A DNA stretch of 64,000 nucleotides from Pirellulales bacterium (GTDB lineage: Bacteria; Planctomycetota; Planctomycetia; Pirellulales; Lacipirellulaceae). The notes under the pieces are model-generated. The model saw only the letters and a program-made list of their open reading frames with translations. It was not told the DNA's origin and made no database searches. This document shows, one piece after another, positions 15,085 to 23,120 of the stretch (position 1 is the stretch's first letter; each line of letters starts with the position of its first letter). The translations under genes were made by a program, and so were the position numbers. The stretch is from the NCBI GenBank assembly GCA_022841705.1, contig JALHQZ010000001.1, forward strand, positions 62,001 through 126,000, given 5' to 3'.

Positions 15085-15501
15085 ATGTCCGCAACAATCC
15101 CCGCCGGCGAAGCGGTCGCCGCCGCCCTTGCCCGGATGTATCTCCTCTTGCCGAAGGATCGGGATCGCTCACCCCAAGATGAGTTCTTCCAGTTCGTGGC
15201 TCGCCGCCGCGGCGTCCTCGAAATCCTCGGTTGTCAGGCTGCCGACCAAGCGGCGACGCTTCAAGTGATTTTGGAGCGCGTACGGCTGACCGGGGATGCG
15301 TTGCGGGCCCACTTGGAAGCTCTCGAAGCGAGCGACGCCTTTGCGGGCGAACTGGCTCGGCTTGCCCGGCACACCGCCGGCGACGAACGCGACGCCACCG
15401 AGCAGCACGCGGCAAGCGTGACGGTGTTGATCGCGGCGATCAAACGAGCGATCGCCAATAACACAGAACTTCGGACAGTCGAGGACAAGAATCATGGGTA
15501 G
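15085..15501 (+). CDS. Second stand-alone paralogue of the coupling ATPase helical region
   Basis: A 138-residue helical protein. Its residues ~8-95 align with residues ~226-315 of the coupling ATPase. LLLPKDRD matches ILLPDPPD, EFFQFVARRRGVLEILG matches RFFKQAARDRGVLEILG, and VILERVRLTGD matches AILERAQLEGE; FAGELARLAR matches the FASGALARMA stretch. It covers the C-terminal part of the inserted region that the protein at 12158 covers only partly, so the two small paralogues overlap but are not equivalent. It has no nucleotide-binding motif. CGGAGAT precedes the ATG. It overlaps the next gene by 8 bp. It is probably an adaptor or regulator of the coupling hexamer. Confidence 0.75.
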   Translation: MSATIPAGEAVAAALARMYLLLPKDRDRSPQDEFFQFVARRRGVLEILGCQAADQAATLQVILERVRLTGDALRAHLEALEASDAFAGELARLARHTAGDERDATEQHAASVTVLIAAIKRAIANNTELRTVEDKNHG

Positions 15502-15892
15502 CGAGATTGAGATTTTAGAAGTGCATGGGCTGCATCGCTCGGCGGGGTTAGCGGACTACACTCAAGCCGACGCGATGGCCCTCGTCGGCCGGATGGTAAA
15601 GTCGGAGCACGAAGCGGGCGTCTATGGCCGGATCACGAAGGTTCAGGGCTTCCGCGATGTCGCGGAAAAATCACAGCCCTACTTCGGCGTGGTGGTTGAA
15701 TGGGCGCAGAAACCGAAGGCGGAACTGTACGCCATCAGCACCCTCTTTCGCCGCGACGTCGACAAATACTATCCGCTTGTATATGGCGGCGAACTTCAGC
15801 AAGCCGAACAGGTGTGGCGGGTCCATCAGGAAACGCAAGCGATGAAACAGCACGCGGCGACGATCCAGCACGATCGCGGTCGCGGAAGGTAG
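15494..15892 (+). CDS. Hypothetical protein
   Basis: A 132-residue protein starting MGSEIEILEVHGLHRSAG and ending in a basic tail, QHDRGRGR. It appears to be an alpha/beta domain (YGRITKVQGFRDVAEKSQ, then YFGVVVEWAQKPKAELYAIS). It overlaps the upstream gene by 8 bp and is followed 6 bp later by the excisionase-like gene, so it belongs to the same transcript. I recognise no family. The basic tail would allow nucleic-acid contact. Confidence 0.65.
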   Translation: MGSEIEILEVHGLHRSAGLADYTQADAMALVGRMVKSEHEAGVYGRITKVQGFRDVAEKSQPYFGVVVEWAQKPKAELYAISTLFRRDVDKYYPLVYGGELQQAEQVWRVHQETQAMKQHAATIQHDRGRGR

Positions 15893-15898
15893 CTCGCA

Positions 15899-16177
15899 AT
15901 GCTTGCCCCACTGCTGACCGTTCGGGATGCTTCTCAGGCGCTGCACGTCAGCCCCTCGTTAGTCTATGCCGAAATTCGTAGTGGCCGTCTCAGTCATATT
16001 CGCATCGCCAGGGGCGCGATTCGCTTGACGGAAGCACATCTCCAAGAGTACATCGCAGCCCGTGAGGTTTCAGCGCACCGGCCAACCAAATCAGGACGGA
16101 TCGCGCGCCCCGCACGAACTTCGAGTGAAACTTTCCGGCACCTTGATGTCAGCCGAGTGCCAGCTCCGCGAATTTGA
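15899..16177 (+). CDS. Excisionase-like HTH protein
   Basis: A 92-residue protein with a MerR/excisionase-type helix-turn-helix at residues 6-53: LLTVRDASQALHVSPSLVY, then IRSGRLSHIRIARGAIRL, then LQEYI. The basic C-terminal tail (HRPTKSGRIARPARTSSE) is typical of Xis proteins. It is the last gene of the rightward operon and overlaps the 3' end of the convergent integrase gene by 29 bp, the classic int/xis arrangement. It probably bends DNA at the attachment site to favour excision, so expression of the operon would be tied to excision. Confidence 0.75.
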   Translation: MLAPLLTVRDASQALHVSPSLVYAEIRSGRLSHIRIARGAIRLTEAHLQEYIAAREVSAHRPTKSGRIARPARTSSETFRHLDVSRVPAPRI

Positions 16178-17183
16178 CCAAGTGTTCTTGCGCGACGTGC
16201 GTGTAGCGCTCAGTGGTGGCGACCGAAGTATGTCCCAACAACTGACTCGTCAACTTGAGATTTCCCGTGCGCAGAATGGCGTTCGTTGCCGCTCGATGAC
16301 GGAGCGTGTAGGGGACGACGCTTCCATCGAGTCCGGCGCGTTGTCGGATGTGCTGGAGCCGCTGGTCAATCGCATTGACGGTCCACGGTTCTCCCCGCGA
16401 ATTGGTGAAACAACAGTGAGAGCTTTTTCGCTGTTTCAGCCACGCCAGCAGGCGTCGCATTTTCGGCACGAGGGGAATGATCTTCGGTTTGCCGGTCGCC
16501 CGCCGTGTCTTGTGCTGGGCCAGCAGGGCGACGTTCTGCTCCCAATGAATGTCGGACCATTGCAACCGGATCAGTTCGCCTGGACGGCACATGGTCCAAT
16601 CCATCGCCAGCAGCAGGCGGCGAAACTCGGCTCCATGATGGTGTCCGTTGAGCGGCGCGGTCGATCGCAGCATCGACTGGAACTCGGCATCCGTGACAAA
16701 TCGATCGCGGCGAATGCCGGACGGCTTGCGAATCCGGCCCAAAGCGTGAGGCGGGATGAGTTGCTCATCGACTCCCCAGTTGAAGGCCCGTTGGAGCGAG
16801 CGCAGGACGATGCCCTGCGTGGTCGCATTGAGCCGTTCTTCCAGAGATTGGGTGAATCGCCGAATGTCGAGCGGTTTTATCGAGTGCGCCAACCGGCCGC
16901 CAAATTGGTCGACGAACATCTGGCAGGCGTATCGATAGCTCTCGTAGGTCTTGGGAGCGAGATGCTTGTGAGCGTCCGCCAAGAACTCTTCGCAGAGCCC
17001 GGCGACACTTACGGGACCATCGACGCTCGCCAACAGCGAACGTTCCTTGAGCAGCAGCGCCAGCTTCTCTTCGGCGACCTGTTTATTCTTACGACCTTTG
17101 GCCAAGCAGATTCGCTTGCCATCGATTTGAGTGGCCCAGTATTGCTTGGCGGACCACCACCACACACGCGGCTGCGTGGACAT
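16149..17183 (-). CDS. Tyrosine-family site-specific integrase
   Basis: A 344-residue tyrosine recombinase. It has an N-terminal arm-binding region (~1-50), a SAM-like core-binding domain (~58-145) and a catalytic domain. The catalytic residues are R200 (CRPGELIRLQW), K225 (HKTRRATGK), R295 in YTLRHRAAT (a Tyr stands where the usual first His of box II would be), H318 (LLGHTS) and Y327 (ERYTH). It is read toward lower coordinates from a start 129 bp away from the tRNA-Lys 3' end, so it is the integrase of the element, and that tRNA is the likely target. The length is normal and the gene appears intact. Confidence 0.92.
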   Translation of the reverse strand: MSTQPRVWWWSAKQYWATQIDGKRICLAKGRKNKQVAEEKLALLLKERSLLASVDGPVSVAGLCEEFLADAHKHLAPKTYESYRYACQMFVDQFGGRLAHSIKPLDIRRFTQSLEERLNATTQGIVLRSLQRAFNWGVDEQLIPPHALGRIRKPSGIRRDRFVTDAEFQSMLRSTAPLNGHHHGAEFRRLLLAMDWTMCRPGELIRLQWSDIHWEQNVALLAQHKTRRATGKPKIIPLVPKMRRLLAWLKQRKSSHCCFTNSRGEPWTVNAIDQRLQHIRQRAGLDGSVVPYTLRHRAATNAILRTGNLKLTSQLLGHTSVATTERYTHVAQEHLVKFAELALG

Positions 17184-17271
17184 GAGACTTCCTCTCGATA
17201 GGACCTTGTCCCCAGCACGCGTGTACTAGGGCGTGTACCAGAGGTCTTCTCGAAAGGCTTCTGCTCTTGAG

Positions 17272-17301
17272 CCCTTGCCACAACTGCAATTGTGGCAAGG
17301 G
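17272..17301. repeat. Perfect hairpin beside the attachment site
   Basis: CCCTTGCCACAA (17272-17283) and TTGTGGCAAGGG (17290-17301) are perfect 12-base arms with a 6-base loop, 11 bp from the tRNA 3' end. It could end tRNA transcription, although no T-run follows on the minus strand. It could instead be part of the attachment site; the nearby repeated GCGTGTAC words (17219-17238) could be integrase arm sites. Confidence 0.55.
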
Positions 17302-17311
17302 TTTATCTTAA

Positions 17312-17384
<73 letters not shown>

Positions 17385-17566
17385 GATGTAGAACCGCAGC
17401 GTAACAGAGGACAGCGGCTCGCGGGAGGGGGTTCGCGGGGGGCCTGCCGAGCGAGTTCTTGGCGGGGTATACTACGAGATTCGGCAAAATCGCCTGAGAA
17501 GGGCGCTCGCCGGACATCCATTTACTGAATACTGGCCACTGCCTTCTGCCGACTGCCCACTTTTCC

Positions 17567-18595
17567 ATGATCATCATTCTCAAAGAAGGCATCACTGAGC
17601 CGCAGATTGCGCATGTGGTCGAGCGGATTGAATCGTTGGGGCTGAAGGCGCATCTTAGCCGCGGGACGTACCGCACCGTGATTGGGGTGATTGGCGATGA
17701 GGCCCGCATCGCCGCCACACCGCTGGAAGCCATCCCAGGCGTCGCTCAGGCCGTCAATGTGATGCCGGAGTACAAGCTCACCAGCAAGACGGCGCATCCG
17801 CAGCCCTCGATCGTGGCGGTAGGCGCCGGGCCGACGCTCGCGCGGTTTGGCGGCGGGCACGTCGGCATGATCGCCGGGCCTTGTGCGGTCGAGTCGGCGG
17901 AGCGGATGGATGCCATCGGCGGGGCGGTGAAGAAGGCGGGCGCCAACGTGTTGCGCGGCGGGGCTTATAAGCCGCGGACCAGTCCGTACGCGTTTCAGGG
18001 GCTCGGCGAAGAGGGCCTCAAGATTCTGCGCGATGCGGGGAAGAAGCATTCGATCGCGGTGGTGACCGAAGTGGTCGATCCTCGGCATGTCGAGCTGGCG
18101 TGCGAGTATGTGGACATGCTGCAGCTTGGCGCCCGGAATATGCAAAACTTCGTGCTGCTGACCGAAGTCGGCAAGACCAACAAGCCGGTTTTGCTGAAGC
18201 GCGGCATGGCGGCCACGGTGAAGGACCTGCTGATGAGCGCGGAGTACATCGCCTCGCAGGGAAACAGCAACATCGTGCTCTGCGAGCGCGGCGTGAAAGG
18301 TTTTGATAGCGCTTGCCGGAACATGTTCGATGTGGCGGCGGTCGCCCAGGTGCATCAGTTGTCGCACCTGCCGATTATCGTGGACCCCAGCCACGCGACC
18401 GGTCGGCCGGAGATTATTCCGTCGTGTGCGCTCGCCGGCCTCGCGGCGGGAGCGGATGGCGTGCATATCGAAGTTCACAACTGCCCGGAAGAAGCAATGT
18501 CCGACGGGCCGCAGGCGCTGTTGCCCGATCAGTACGCGGCACTGATGGTGCAACTGAAGGCGGTGGCGCAAGCGGTCGGCAAGACTTGGGGCTAA
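17567..18595 (+). CDS. aroF: 3-deoxy-7-phosphoheptulonate synthase (type I-beta)
   Basis: A 342-residue DAHP synthase, the first step of the shikimate pathway (phosphoenolpyruvate plus erythrose 4-phosphate). An N-terminal ferredoxin-like regulatory segment (~1-70, MIIILKEGITEPQIAHVVER) marks the type I-beta subclass, followed by a TIM barrel. Active-site and metal-site motifs are visible: GPCAVES, LRGGAYKPRTSPYAFQGLG, LKRGM, ERGVKGFD, IVDPSHATG and HIEVHNCPEEAMSDG. Gly-rich motifs and length are normal. It stands alone, with palindromic repeats downstream. The N-terminal segment is normally where feedback inhibitors act. Confidence 0.95.
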   Translation: MIIILKEGITEPQIAHVVERIESLGLKAHLSRGTYRTVIGVIGDEARIAATPLEAIPGVAQAVNVMPEYKLTSKTAHPQPSIVAVGAGPTLARFGGGHVGMIAGPCAVESAERMDAIGGAVKKAGANVLRGGAYKPRTSPYAFQGLGEEGLKILRDAGKKHSIAVVTEVVDPRHVELACEYVDMLQLGARNMQNFVLLTEVGKTNKPVLLKRGMAATVKDLLMSAEYIASQGNSNIVLCERGVKGFDSACRNMFDVAAVAQVHQLSHLPIIVDPSHATGRPEIIPSCALAGLAAGADGVHIEVHNCPEEAMSDGPQALLPDQYAALMVQLKAVAQAVGKTWG

Positions 18596-18604
18596 TTTTG
18601 TAGG

Positions 18605-18687
18605 ATGGGTTATCCGCCTAGCGGTAACCCATCGGAGTTGAGTTTATTTTCACTGCATGATGGGTTACCGCTCCGCGGATAACCCAT
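18605..18687. repeat. Two palindromic repeat units in mirror order
   Basis: The unit at 18605-18632 and the one at 18660-18687 are each near-perfect 28-bp palindromes with ATGGGTTA at one end and TAACCCAT at the other, and each is the reverse complement of the other over most positions. The pair fills the aroF-tpiA gap and can form either two small hairpins or one long one, as REP-type elements do. Confidence 0.75.
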
Positions 18688-18711
18688 ACTCCGATTTAAG
18701 AACACACAATT

Positions 18712-19461
18712 ATGCGACCACTAATTGCTGGCAACTGGAAGATGAACACCACCCGCGCGGAAGCGATTGCGCTGGCGAAGGGGGTGGTTGAAGGGGCGGC
18801 GGCAATTAAGGGCGCCGATTTGCTTGTGTGCCCACCGACAATTTACCTGTCGGCCGTCGCTGAGGCAGTAAAGGGCACCAGCGTCGCGCTCGGCGCCCAG
18901 AACATGTATTTCGAAGGGAACGGCGCGTTCACCGGCGAAACGTCGGCGGCGATGCTCACCGACGCTGGCGCCACGTTTGTGATCTTGGGTCATAGCGAGC
19001 GGCGGAACATCATGGGCGAGACCGACGCCGATGTGAACAAGAAGACGCACGCCGCGCTCGCCGCCGGGCTAACGCCCATTGTCTGCGTCGGCGAACTGCT
19101 GGCCGAACGCGAAGCGGGGCAAACACAGGCCGTGGTGAAGAAGCAGTTCGAGGGTTCGCTAGCCGGCGTCACGGCCGAGCAAGTGACCAAGCTGGTGATT
19201 GCCTACGAACCGGTCTGGGCCATCGGCACGGGCAAAGTCGCCACGCCGGAGCAGGCGGAAAAGGTTCATGCTGATCTTCGGCAATTGCTCACTTCGCGGT
19301 ACAATGCGGCGGTCGCGGGCCAGGTTCGCATTTTGTACGGCGGGTCGGTGAAGCCGTCGAACGCGGCCGAACTGCTGGGGCAGCCGAACGTTAACGGCGC
19401 CTTAGTGGGTGGGGCGAGTTTGAAGGCGGGTGACTTTTTGGGGATTGCGGCGGGAGCGTAG
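18712..19461 (+). CDS. tpiA: Triosephosphate isomerase
   Basis: A 249-residue TIM, normal length. It interconverts dihydroxyacetone phosphate and glyceraldehyde 3-phosphate in the cytoplasm. Catalytic residues are in place: N8 and K10 (AGNWKMN), H94 (ILGHSERR) and E166 in AYEPVWAIGTGKVAT. The phosphate-gripping YGGSVKPSNA and GALVGGASL motifs are near the end. It is followed by secG about 90 bp later, a common order in bacteria. Nothing unusual. Confidence 0.97.
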   Translation: MRPLIAGNWKMNTTRAEAIALAKGVVEGAAAIKGADLLVCPPTIYLSAVAEAVKGTSVALGAQNMYFEGNGAFTGETSAAMLTDAGATFVILGHSERRNIMGETDADVNKKTHAALAAGLTPIVCVGELLAEREAGQTQAVVKKQFEGSLAGVTAEQVTKLVIAYEPVWAIGTGKVATPEQAEKVHADLRQLLTSRYNAAVAGQVRILYGGSVKPSNAAELLGQPNVNGALVGGASLKAGDFLGIAAGA

Positions 19462-19548
19462 GCCAGCCGTTCTCCGGAGACGGGCCGAAACTGGCGATCC
19501 GGTGGCGACGACTAGTGCACAACAAACCTGAATGGGTGGGTTAATCGA

Positions 19549-19980
19549 ATGGGTTTTTTCTTTGCGTTCATGCTGAGCGTGTTGGCGATTTTCATGATCC
19601 TGCTGATCCTGGTGCAACGGGGTCGCGGCGGCGGGTTGGCTGGCGCGCTTGGCGGACCGGGTGGATCGAGCGCCTTCGGCGCCAAGGCAGGTGACGCCTT
19701 CACGCGGTTCACCATTTACACCGCCGCGGTGTGGATTCTCACTTGCCTCGCCGCTTCGTACTGGGCGAAGAGCCGGCCGGATGCCCTCGGCACCGGTGAT
19801 GCCGCGTTGGTGAATGCTTCGCAAGAAGCGGCCGCCGATGCAAAGAAGGAAACCACCGACGCCGACGCCAAGCCCGCGACCGAAACAGCGCCGGCGGCAG
19901 AAGCTCCCGCAGAAACGGCAACGGATCCTGCTGAGTCAGCCGCCCCCGCGACGCCTGTCGAACCCAAGCCGGAAGGTTAA
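19549..19980 (+). CDS. secG: Preprotein translocase subunit SecG
   Basis: A 143-residue protein with the SecG pattern: TM1 (~3-22), the conserved cytoplasmic loop with LVQRGRGGGLAGALGG and SSAFGAKAGD, then TM2 (~54-74). The Ala/Pro/Glu/Thr-rich C-terminal tail of about 70 residues is longer than in most SecG proteins, as often seen in planctomycetes. It assists SecYE in protein export. The tail is of low complexity and probably dispensable. Confidence 0.9.
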   Translation: MGFFFAFMLSVLAIFMILLILVQRGRGGGLAGALGGPGGSSAFGAKAGDAFTRFTIYTAAVWILTCLAASYWAKSRPDALGTGDAALVNASQEAAADAKKETTDADAKPATETAPAAEAPAETATDPAESAAPATPVEPKPEG

Positions 19981-19990
19981 GGAACCCGCC

Positions 19991-20857
19991 GTGCTCCTCA
20001 GTATGACCGGCTTCGGCGAAGGGCGAAGCGAATCGGACTCCATCGCCGTCGTGGTGGAGGTGCGCACCATCAACGGGCGCCATCTGAAAACCAACTATCG
20101 CTGCACCGATGGCTACAGCCAGCTCGAACCGCAGATCGAAGCAGTGCTGCGCGATAGCGTGCGGCGGGGTTCCGTGCAGGTGAACCTGAAAGTGAATCGC
20201 CACGCGGCGGCGGATGACTTTCATGTGAATCTCGACGTGCTAGAAGGCTACCGCCGTCAACTCGTTAAACTTGCGAGCGAAGTGCGGGTGGAATCGCTGC
20301 TGATGCTTCCCGGTGTGGTGCAGATGCCGGACGCTGCCGAAGCCGATATCGAGCGCGATTGGCCAGCCGTTTCGGAAGCGCTGAATGCTGCGACTGAACG
20401 CCTAACCGCGATGCGCGCGAAAGAAGGCGAAGCCCTGGCCGCCGATCTCGCGAACCAATGTGAAGTCATCGCCACCGAACTTGCCGGCGTTGCCGAGCGA
20501 GCGCCGGAGGTAGTCAGTAACTATCGCGATAAACTTCACGAGCGGGTCACCCGTGCGCTCGAGAAGTTCAGCACTGGATTAGAGCCCGGCGATTTGGTCC
20601 GCGAAGTGGCCCTCTTCGCCGATCGCTGCGACATCTCCGAAGAAATTGTCCGGTTGCGGAGCCACATCGAGCAATTTCTGGCCGCGATCGCGCTGCCGGA
20701 AAGCAGCGGCCGCAAGCTGGAGTTCATCGCGCAAGAAATGGGCCGCGAGGTGAACACGATCGGCTCCAAAGCAAACGACACCGAAATTTCCCGCCGCGTG
20801 GTGGAAATGAAAACCGCGCTCGAGCGGATTCGCGAGCAAGTGCAGAACGTGGAGTGA
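19991..20857 (+). CDS. yicC: YicC-family endoribonuclease
   Basis: A 288-residue protein with the N-terminal YicC signature (LLSMTGFGEG, then VVVEVRTINGRHL) and the C-terminal DUF1732 segment (RLRSHIEQFLAAI, KLEFIAQEMGREVNTIGSK, then VVEMKTALERIREQVQNVE). The start is GTG 19991, with AGGAA 6 bases upstream, or ATG 20003; the GTG adds three residues. YicC proteins are endoribonucleases that in E. coli affect small-RNA turnover. It sits 10 bp after secG and before gmk, and yicC-gmk-rpoZ is a common gene order. Nothing odd. Confidence 0.92.
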   Translation: MLLSMTGFGEGRSESDSIAVVVEVRTINGRHLKTNYRCTDGYSQLEPQIEAVLRDSVRRGSVQVNLKVNRHAAADDFHVNLDVLEGYRRQLVKLASEVRVESLLMLPGVVQMPDAAEADIERDWPAVSEALNAATERLTAMRAKEGEALAADLANQCEVIATELAGVAERAPEVVSNYRDKLHERVTRALEKFSTGLEPGDLVREVALFADRCDISEEIVRLRSHIEQFLAAIALPESSGRKLEFIAQEMGREVNTIGSKANDTEISRRVVEMKTALERIREQVQNVE

Positions 20858-20864
20858 AGAGATT

Positions 20865-20930
20865 GCGGAATGCGGAGTGCGGAATGCGGAATGAGTGAAT
20901 CCGCATTCCGCATTCCGACATCCGCATTCC
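20865..20930. repeat. GCGGAAT tandem and inverted repeats
   Basis: Several GCGGAAT/GCGGAGT units in tandem are followed by ATTCCGC units in the opposite sense, giving a long imperfect hairpin between yicC and gmk. It may end or attenuate the yicC transcript; gmk starts 7 bp later. Confidence 0.7.
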
Positions 20931-20936
20931 CAAAGC

Positions 20937-21518
20937 ATGTCTTCTTCGCCTGGAAAGTTGGTGATCCTCTCTGGCCCCTCCGGCGTCGGGAAATCCACCA
21001 TCGTGCGCCGGCTGATCGACGAGTCTCACGGCCGCTTGCGGCTGAGCGTTTCGGCCACCACCCGCGGGCCCCGACCCGGCGAAATCCCCGGCGAGCACTA
21101 CCATTTCCTCACCCCGCAGGAGTTTGCCGCGCGGCGTGAGGCAGGTGATTTTCTCGAATGTGTCGAGGTTTTCGGCCGCGGGCACTGGTACGGCACGCTC
21201 CGCAGCGAGGTGCTACCTAGCCTCCAGCAGGGGATTTGGGTTATCCTAGAGATTGATGTCGACGGGGCAGAACGGGTGCTCGAAGCGTTCCCCCAGGCGG
21301 TGACGATCTTCATTGCCCCGTCAACGACAGAAGAACTTGAGCGCCGGTTGCGGCAGCGCGGCACCGAGGACGAGGCGGGCATCGCGCGGCGGCTGGAAGT
21401 GGCCCGCCATGAACTCGACCGGCGACAACTCTACACGCACCAAGTGGTGAATGACCGCGTGGACGACGCGGTTACCGCCATTCAAACCATACTTTCGGAC
21501 CACGGGATGCAGGCATGA
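20937..21518 (+). CDS. gmk: Guanylate kinase
   Basis: A 193-residue guanylate kinase, which phosphorylates GMP to GDP. The P-loop GPSGVGKS is at 13-20, the GMP-binding motif [19 protein letters not shown] follows, and the LID Arg-rich motif ([21 protein letters not shown]) is intact. The ATG at 20937 is chosen because the upstream in-frame sequence is the repeat tract and gives no protein-like residues. It overlaps rpoZ by 4 bp (translational coupling), linking GTP supply with the RNA polymerase omega subunit as in many bacteria. Confidence 0.95.
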   Translation: MSSSPGKLVILSGPSGVGKSTIVRRLIDESHGRLRLSVSATTRGPRPGEIPGEHYHFLTPQEFAARREAGDFLECVEVFGRGHWYGTLRSEVLPSLQQGIWVILEIDVDGAERVLEAFPQAVTIFIAPSTTEELERRLRQRGTEDEAGIARRLEVARHELDRRQLYTHQVVNDRVDDAVTAIQTILSDHGMQA

Positions 21519-21775
21519 TCGACGCGCTGAAGGAAGAAGGAATTGTCAACAAGGTGGGCGGCCGGTTTAAGCTGTCGACCCTCATTCAAAAGCGGCTGGT
21601 GGCGCTCAACGGCGGCGCCCGCCCGCTGGTGGATACGGACAGCAAAGTGAAGATGGAAATCGTCGTGCAGGAGATCTTGCAGGACAAGATTTACCTCGAC
21701 GCCGCCAACGAGCTCCGCATCAGCGGCGACTTGCCCCCGATGAGCGGCCCGATGGATTTTGATCTGGACGGCTGA
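21515..21775 (+). CDS. rpoZ: RNA polymerase omega subunit
   Basis: An 86-residue omega subunit: [20 protein letters not shown] followed by [20 protein letters not shown] shows the conserved helix that binds the beta' C-terminus. The remainder is acidic and ends FDLDG. It overlaps gmk by 4 bp and precedes coaC by 75 bp. It assists assembly of RNA polymerase and, where conserved, part of the (p)ppGpp site. Confidence 0.9.
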   Translation: MIDALKEEGIVNKVGGRFKLSTLIQKRLVALNGGARPLVDTDSKVKMEIVVQEILQDKIYLDAANELRISGDLPPMSGPMDFDLDG

Positions 21776-21850
21776 GAGATTAGCCAGTGGGCAGTTTGAG
21801 CCGCGGATAAACCGTCCGCACGGCGCGCCAGTAACGGCGCTCAAGTTCCT

Positions 21851-22432
21851 ATGGCAACGTCCCCCCCCGATCCGCTGCGACTTCTGGTTGGCGTCACCGG
21901 CGGCGTTGCCGCCTTCAAGACGGCGGCGCTCGTGAGCCAGTTGGTGCAGCTTGGCGTGGACGTGCAAGTGGTGATGACGCGCGACGCCAAACGCTTCGTT
22001 GGCCCTGCCACTTTCGCGGCGCTCACCGGCAAGCGCGTGCTCACTCGCACATTCGATCAAGCCGATCACCCACTCGGCCCGCATATTGAGCTCGCCCGCG
22101 CCGCGCAGGTAATGCTCGTCGCTCCGGCGACCGCGAACTTTCTTGCAAAAGCCGCTTGCGGCTTAGCGGATGACCTCTTGAGCACGCTCGTGCTCTCGTT
22201 CACCGGCCAGCTCTTGGTCGCCCCCGCGATGAACGCCGAGATGTGGGCCAAACCCGCCGTGCAGCGGAATGTGGAAACGCTGCGCGGAGACGGCGTGACG
22301 ATCATCCCGCCCGGCAGCGGTTGGCTGAGTTGTCGCGAAGCGGGCGCCGGCCGAATGGCGGAACCGGCGGACATCTCGAGCGCTATCGCCGACGTTTGTA
22401 AGGAGCATCGCCTCCCATGGCCCGCATCCTGA
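21851..22432 (+). CDS. coaC: Phosphopantothenoylcysteine decarboxylase
   Basis: A 193-residue HFCD-family flavoprotein. LLVGVTGGVAAFKTA begins the FMN site, and His78 in HIELARAAQ is a catalytic candidate. APAMNAEMW is the substrate-binding PxMNxxMW motif, and SGWLSCREAGAGRMAEP carries the Cys clamp. It decarboxylates 4'-phosphopantothenoylcysteine in coenzyme A synthesis. In most bacteria this is the N-terminal half of a fused CoaBC; here the halves are separate genes overlapping by 16 bp, and the order decarboxylase-synthetase is kept. Confidence 0.92.
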   Translation: MATSPPDPLRLLVGVTGGVAAFKTAALVSQLVQLGVDVQVVMTRDAKRFVGPATFAALTGKRVLTRTFDQADHPLGPHIELARAAQVMLVAPATANFLAKAACGLADDLLSTLVLSFTGQLLVAPAMNAEMWAKPAVQRNVETLRGDGVTIIPPGSGWLSCREAGAGRMAEPADISSAIADVCKEHRLPWPAS

Positions 22433-23043
22433 TTACCTCTGGCCCCACGCGGCAGTACCTCGACCCCGTGCGGTACTTGACCAACGCCTCGAGTGGCCGC
22501 ATGGGCAAGGCGCTCGCTGAAGCCGCCATCGAAGCGGGGCACGAAGTGGTGATTGTCACCGGCCCCGTGCAGGTGGAGTACCCGGCCGAGGCGGAGATCA
22601 TCTCGGTTGTTTCAACCGAAGAAATGCTCCACGCCGCCACGATGGCCTTCGAGCGATGCGACGGACTGATCGGCGCCGCCGCCCCGTGCGACTACCGGCC
22701 GCAGCAGGTGGCGTCGTCGAAAATCGCGAAGACCGGTGAACCTTTGCTCTTAGAGCTGGTCGAAACCCCAGACGTGGTCTCAACGCTTGGCCATGGGAAA
22801 GGGGACCGCTGGGTGGTGGGTTTCGCCCTTGAAACCGAAGACCGCCGCCTGCGGGCCCTCGCCAAAGCGGAACGCAAGTGCTGCGACCTGATGGTCTCGA
22901 ACGGAACCGAAGCGATGCACAGCCTGGAGAACGACGTCGAAGTGCTCGATCCTGATAGCGAAGTGATCGAACGCATCGCCGGCCCGAAAGAGGACGTGGC
23001 GCGGGGTATTCTGCGGATTATTGAGGAGCGGTTGATCCGTTGA
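22417..23043 (+). CDS. coaB: Phosphopantothenate-cysteine ligase
   Basis: A 208-residue protein matching the CoaB half of CoaBC: ILITSGPTRQYLDPVRYLTN, SSGRMGKALAEAA, and AAAPCDYRP in place of the usual AAVADYRP. KIAKTGEPLLLELVETPDV gives the conserved Lys, and ALETED and NG follow. It joins cysteine to 4'-phosphopantothenate with CTP or ATP. It starts inside the end of coaC, which ensures coexpression. The C-terminus is complete, close to the length of the CoaB domain in fused proteins. Confidence 0.9.
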   Translation: MARILITSGPTRQYLDPVRYLTNASSGRMGKALAEAAIEAGHEVVIVTGPVQVEYPAEAEIISVVSTEEMLHAATMAFERCDGLIGAAAPCDYRPQQVASSKIAKTGEPLLLELVETPDVVSTLGHGKGDRWVVGFALETEDRRLRALAKAERKCCDLMVSNGTEAMHSLENDVEVLDPDSEVIERIAGPKEDVARGILRIIEERLIR

Positions 23044-23120
23044 CGGCGGAAGCTAGTTTTGCGCGCTTTCTTCTCGACTCCGGACTCCCCTCTCCAATCG
23101 CTTGCGATTACACTATCCGC

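Noticed and set aside
16062..17201. A 379-residue rightward frame over the integrase
   Set aside because: The minus-strand integrase has every catalytic residue; the rightward frame has no motif.
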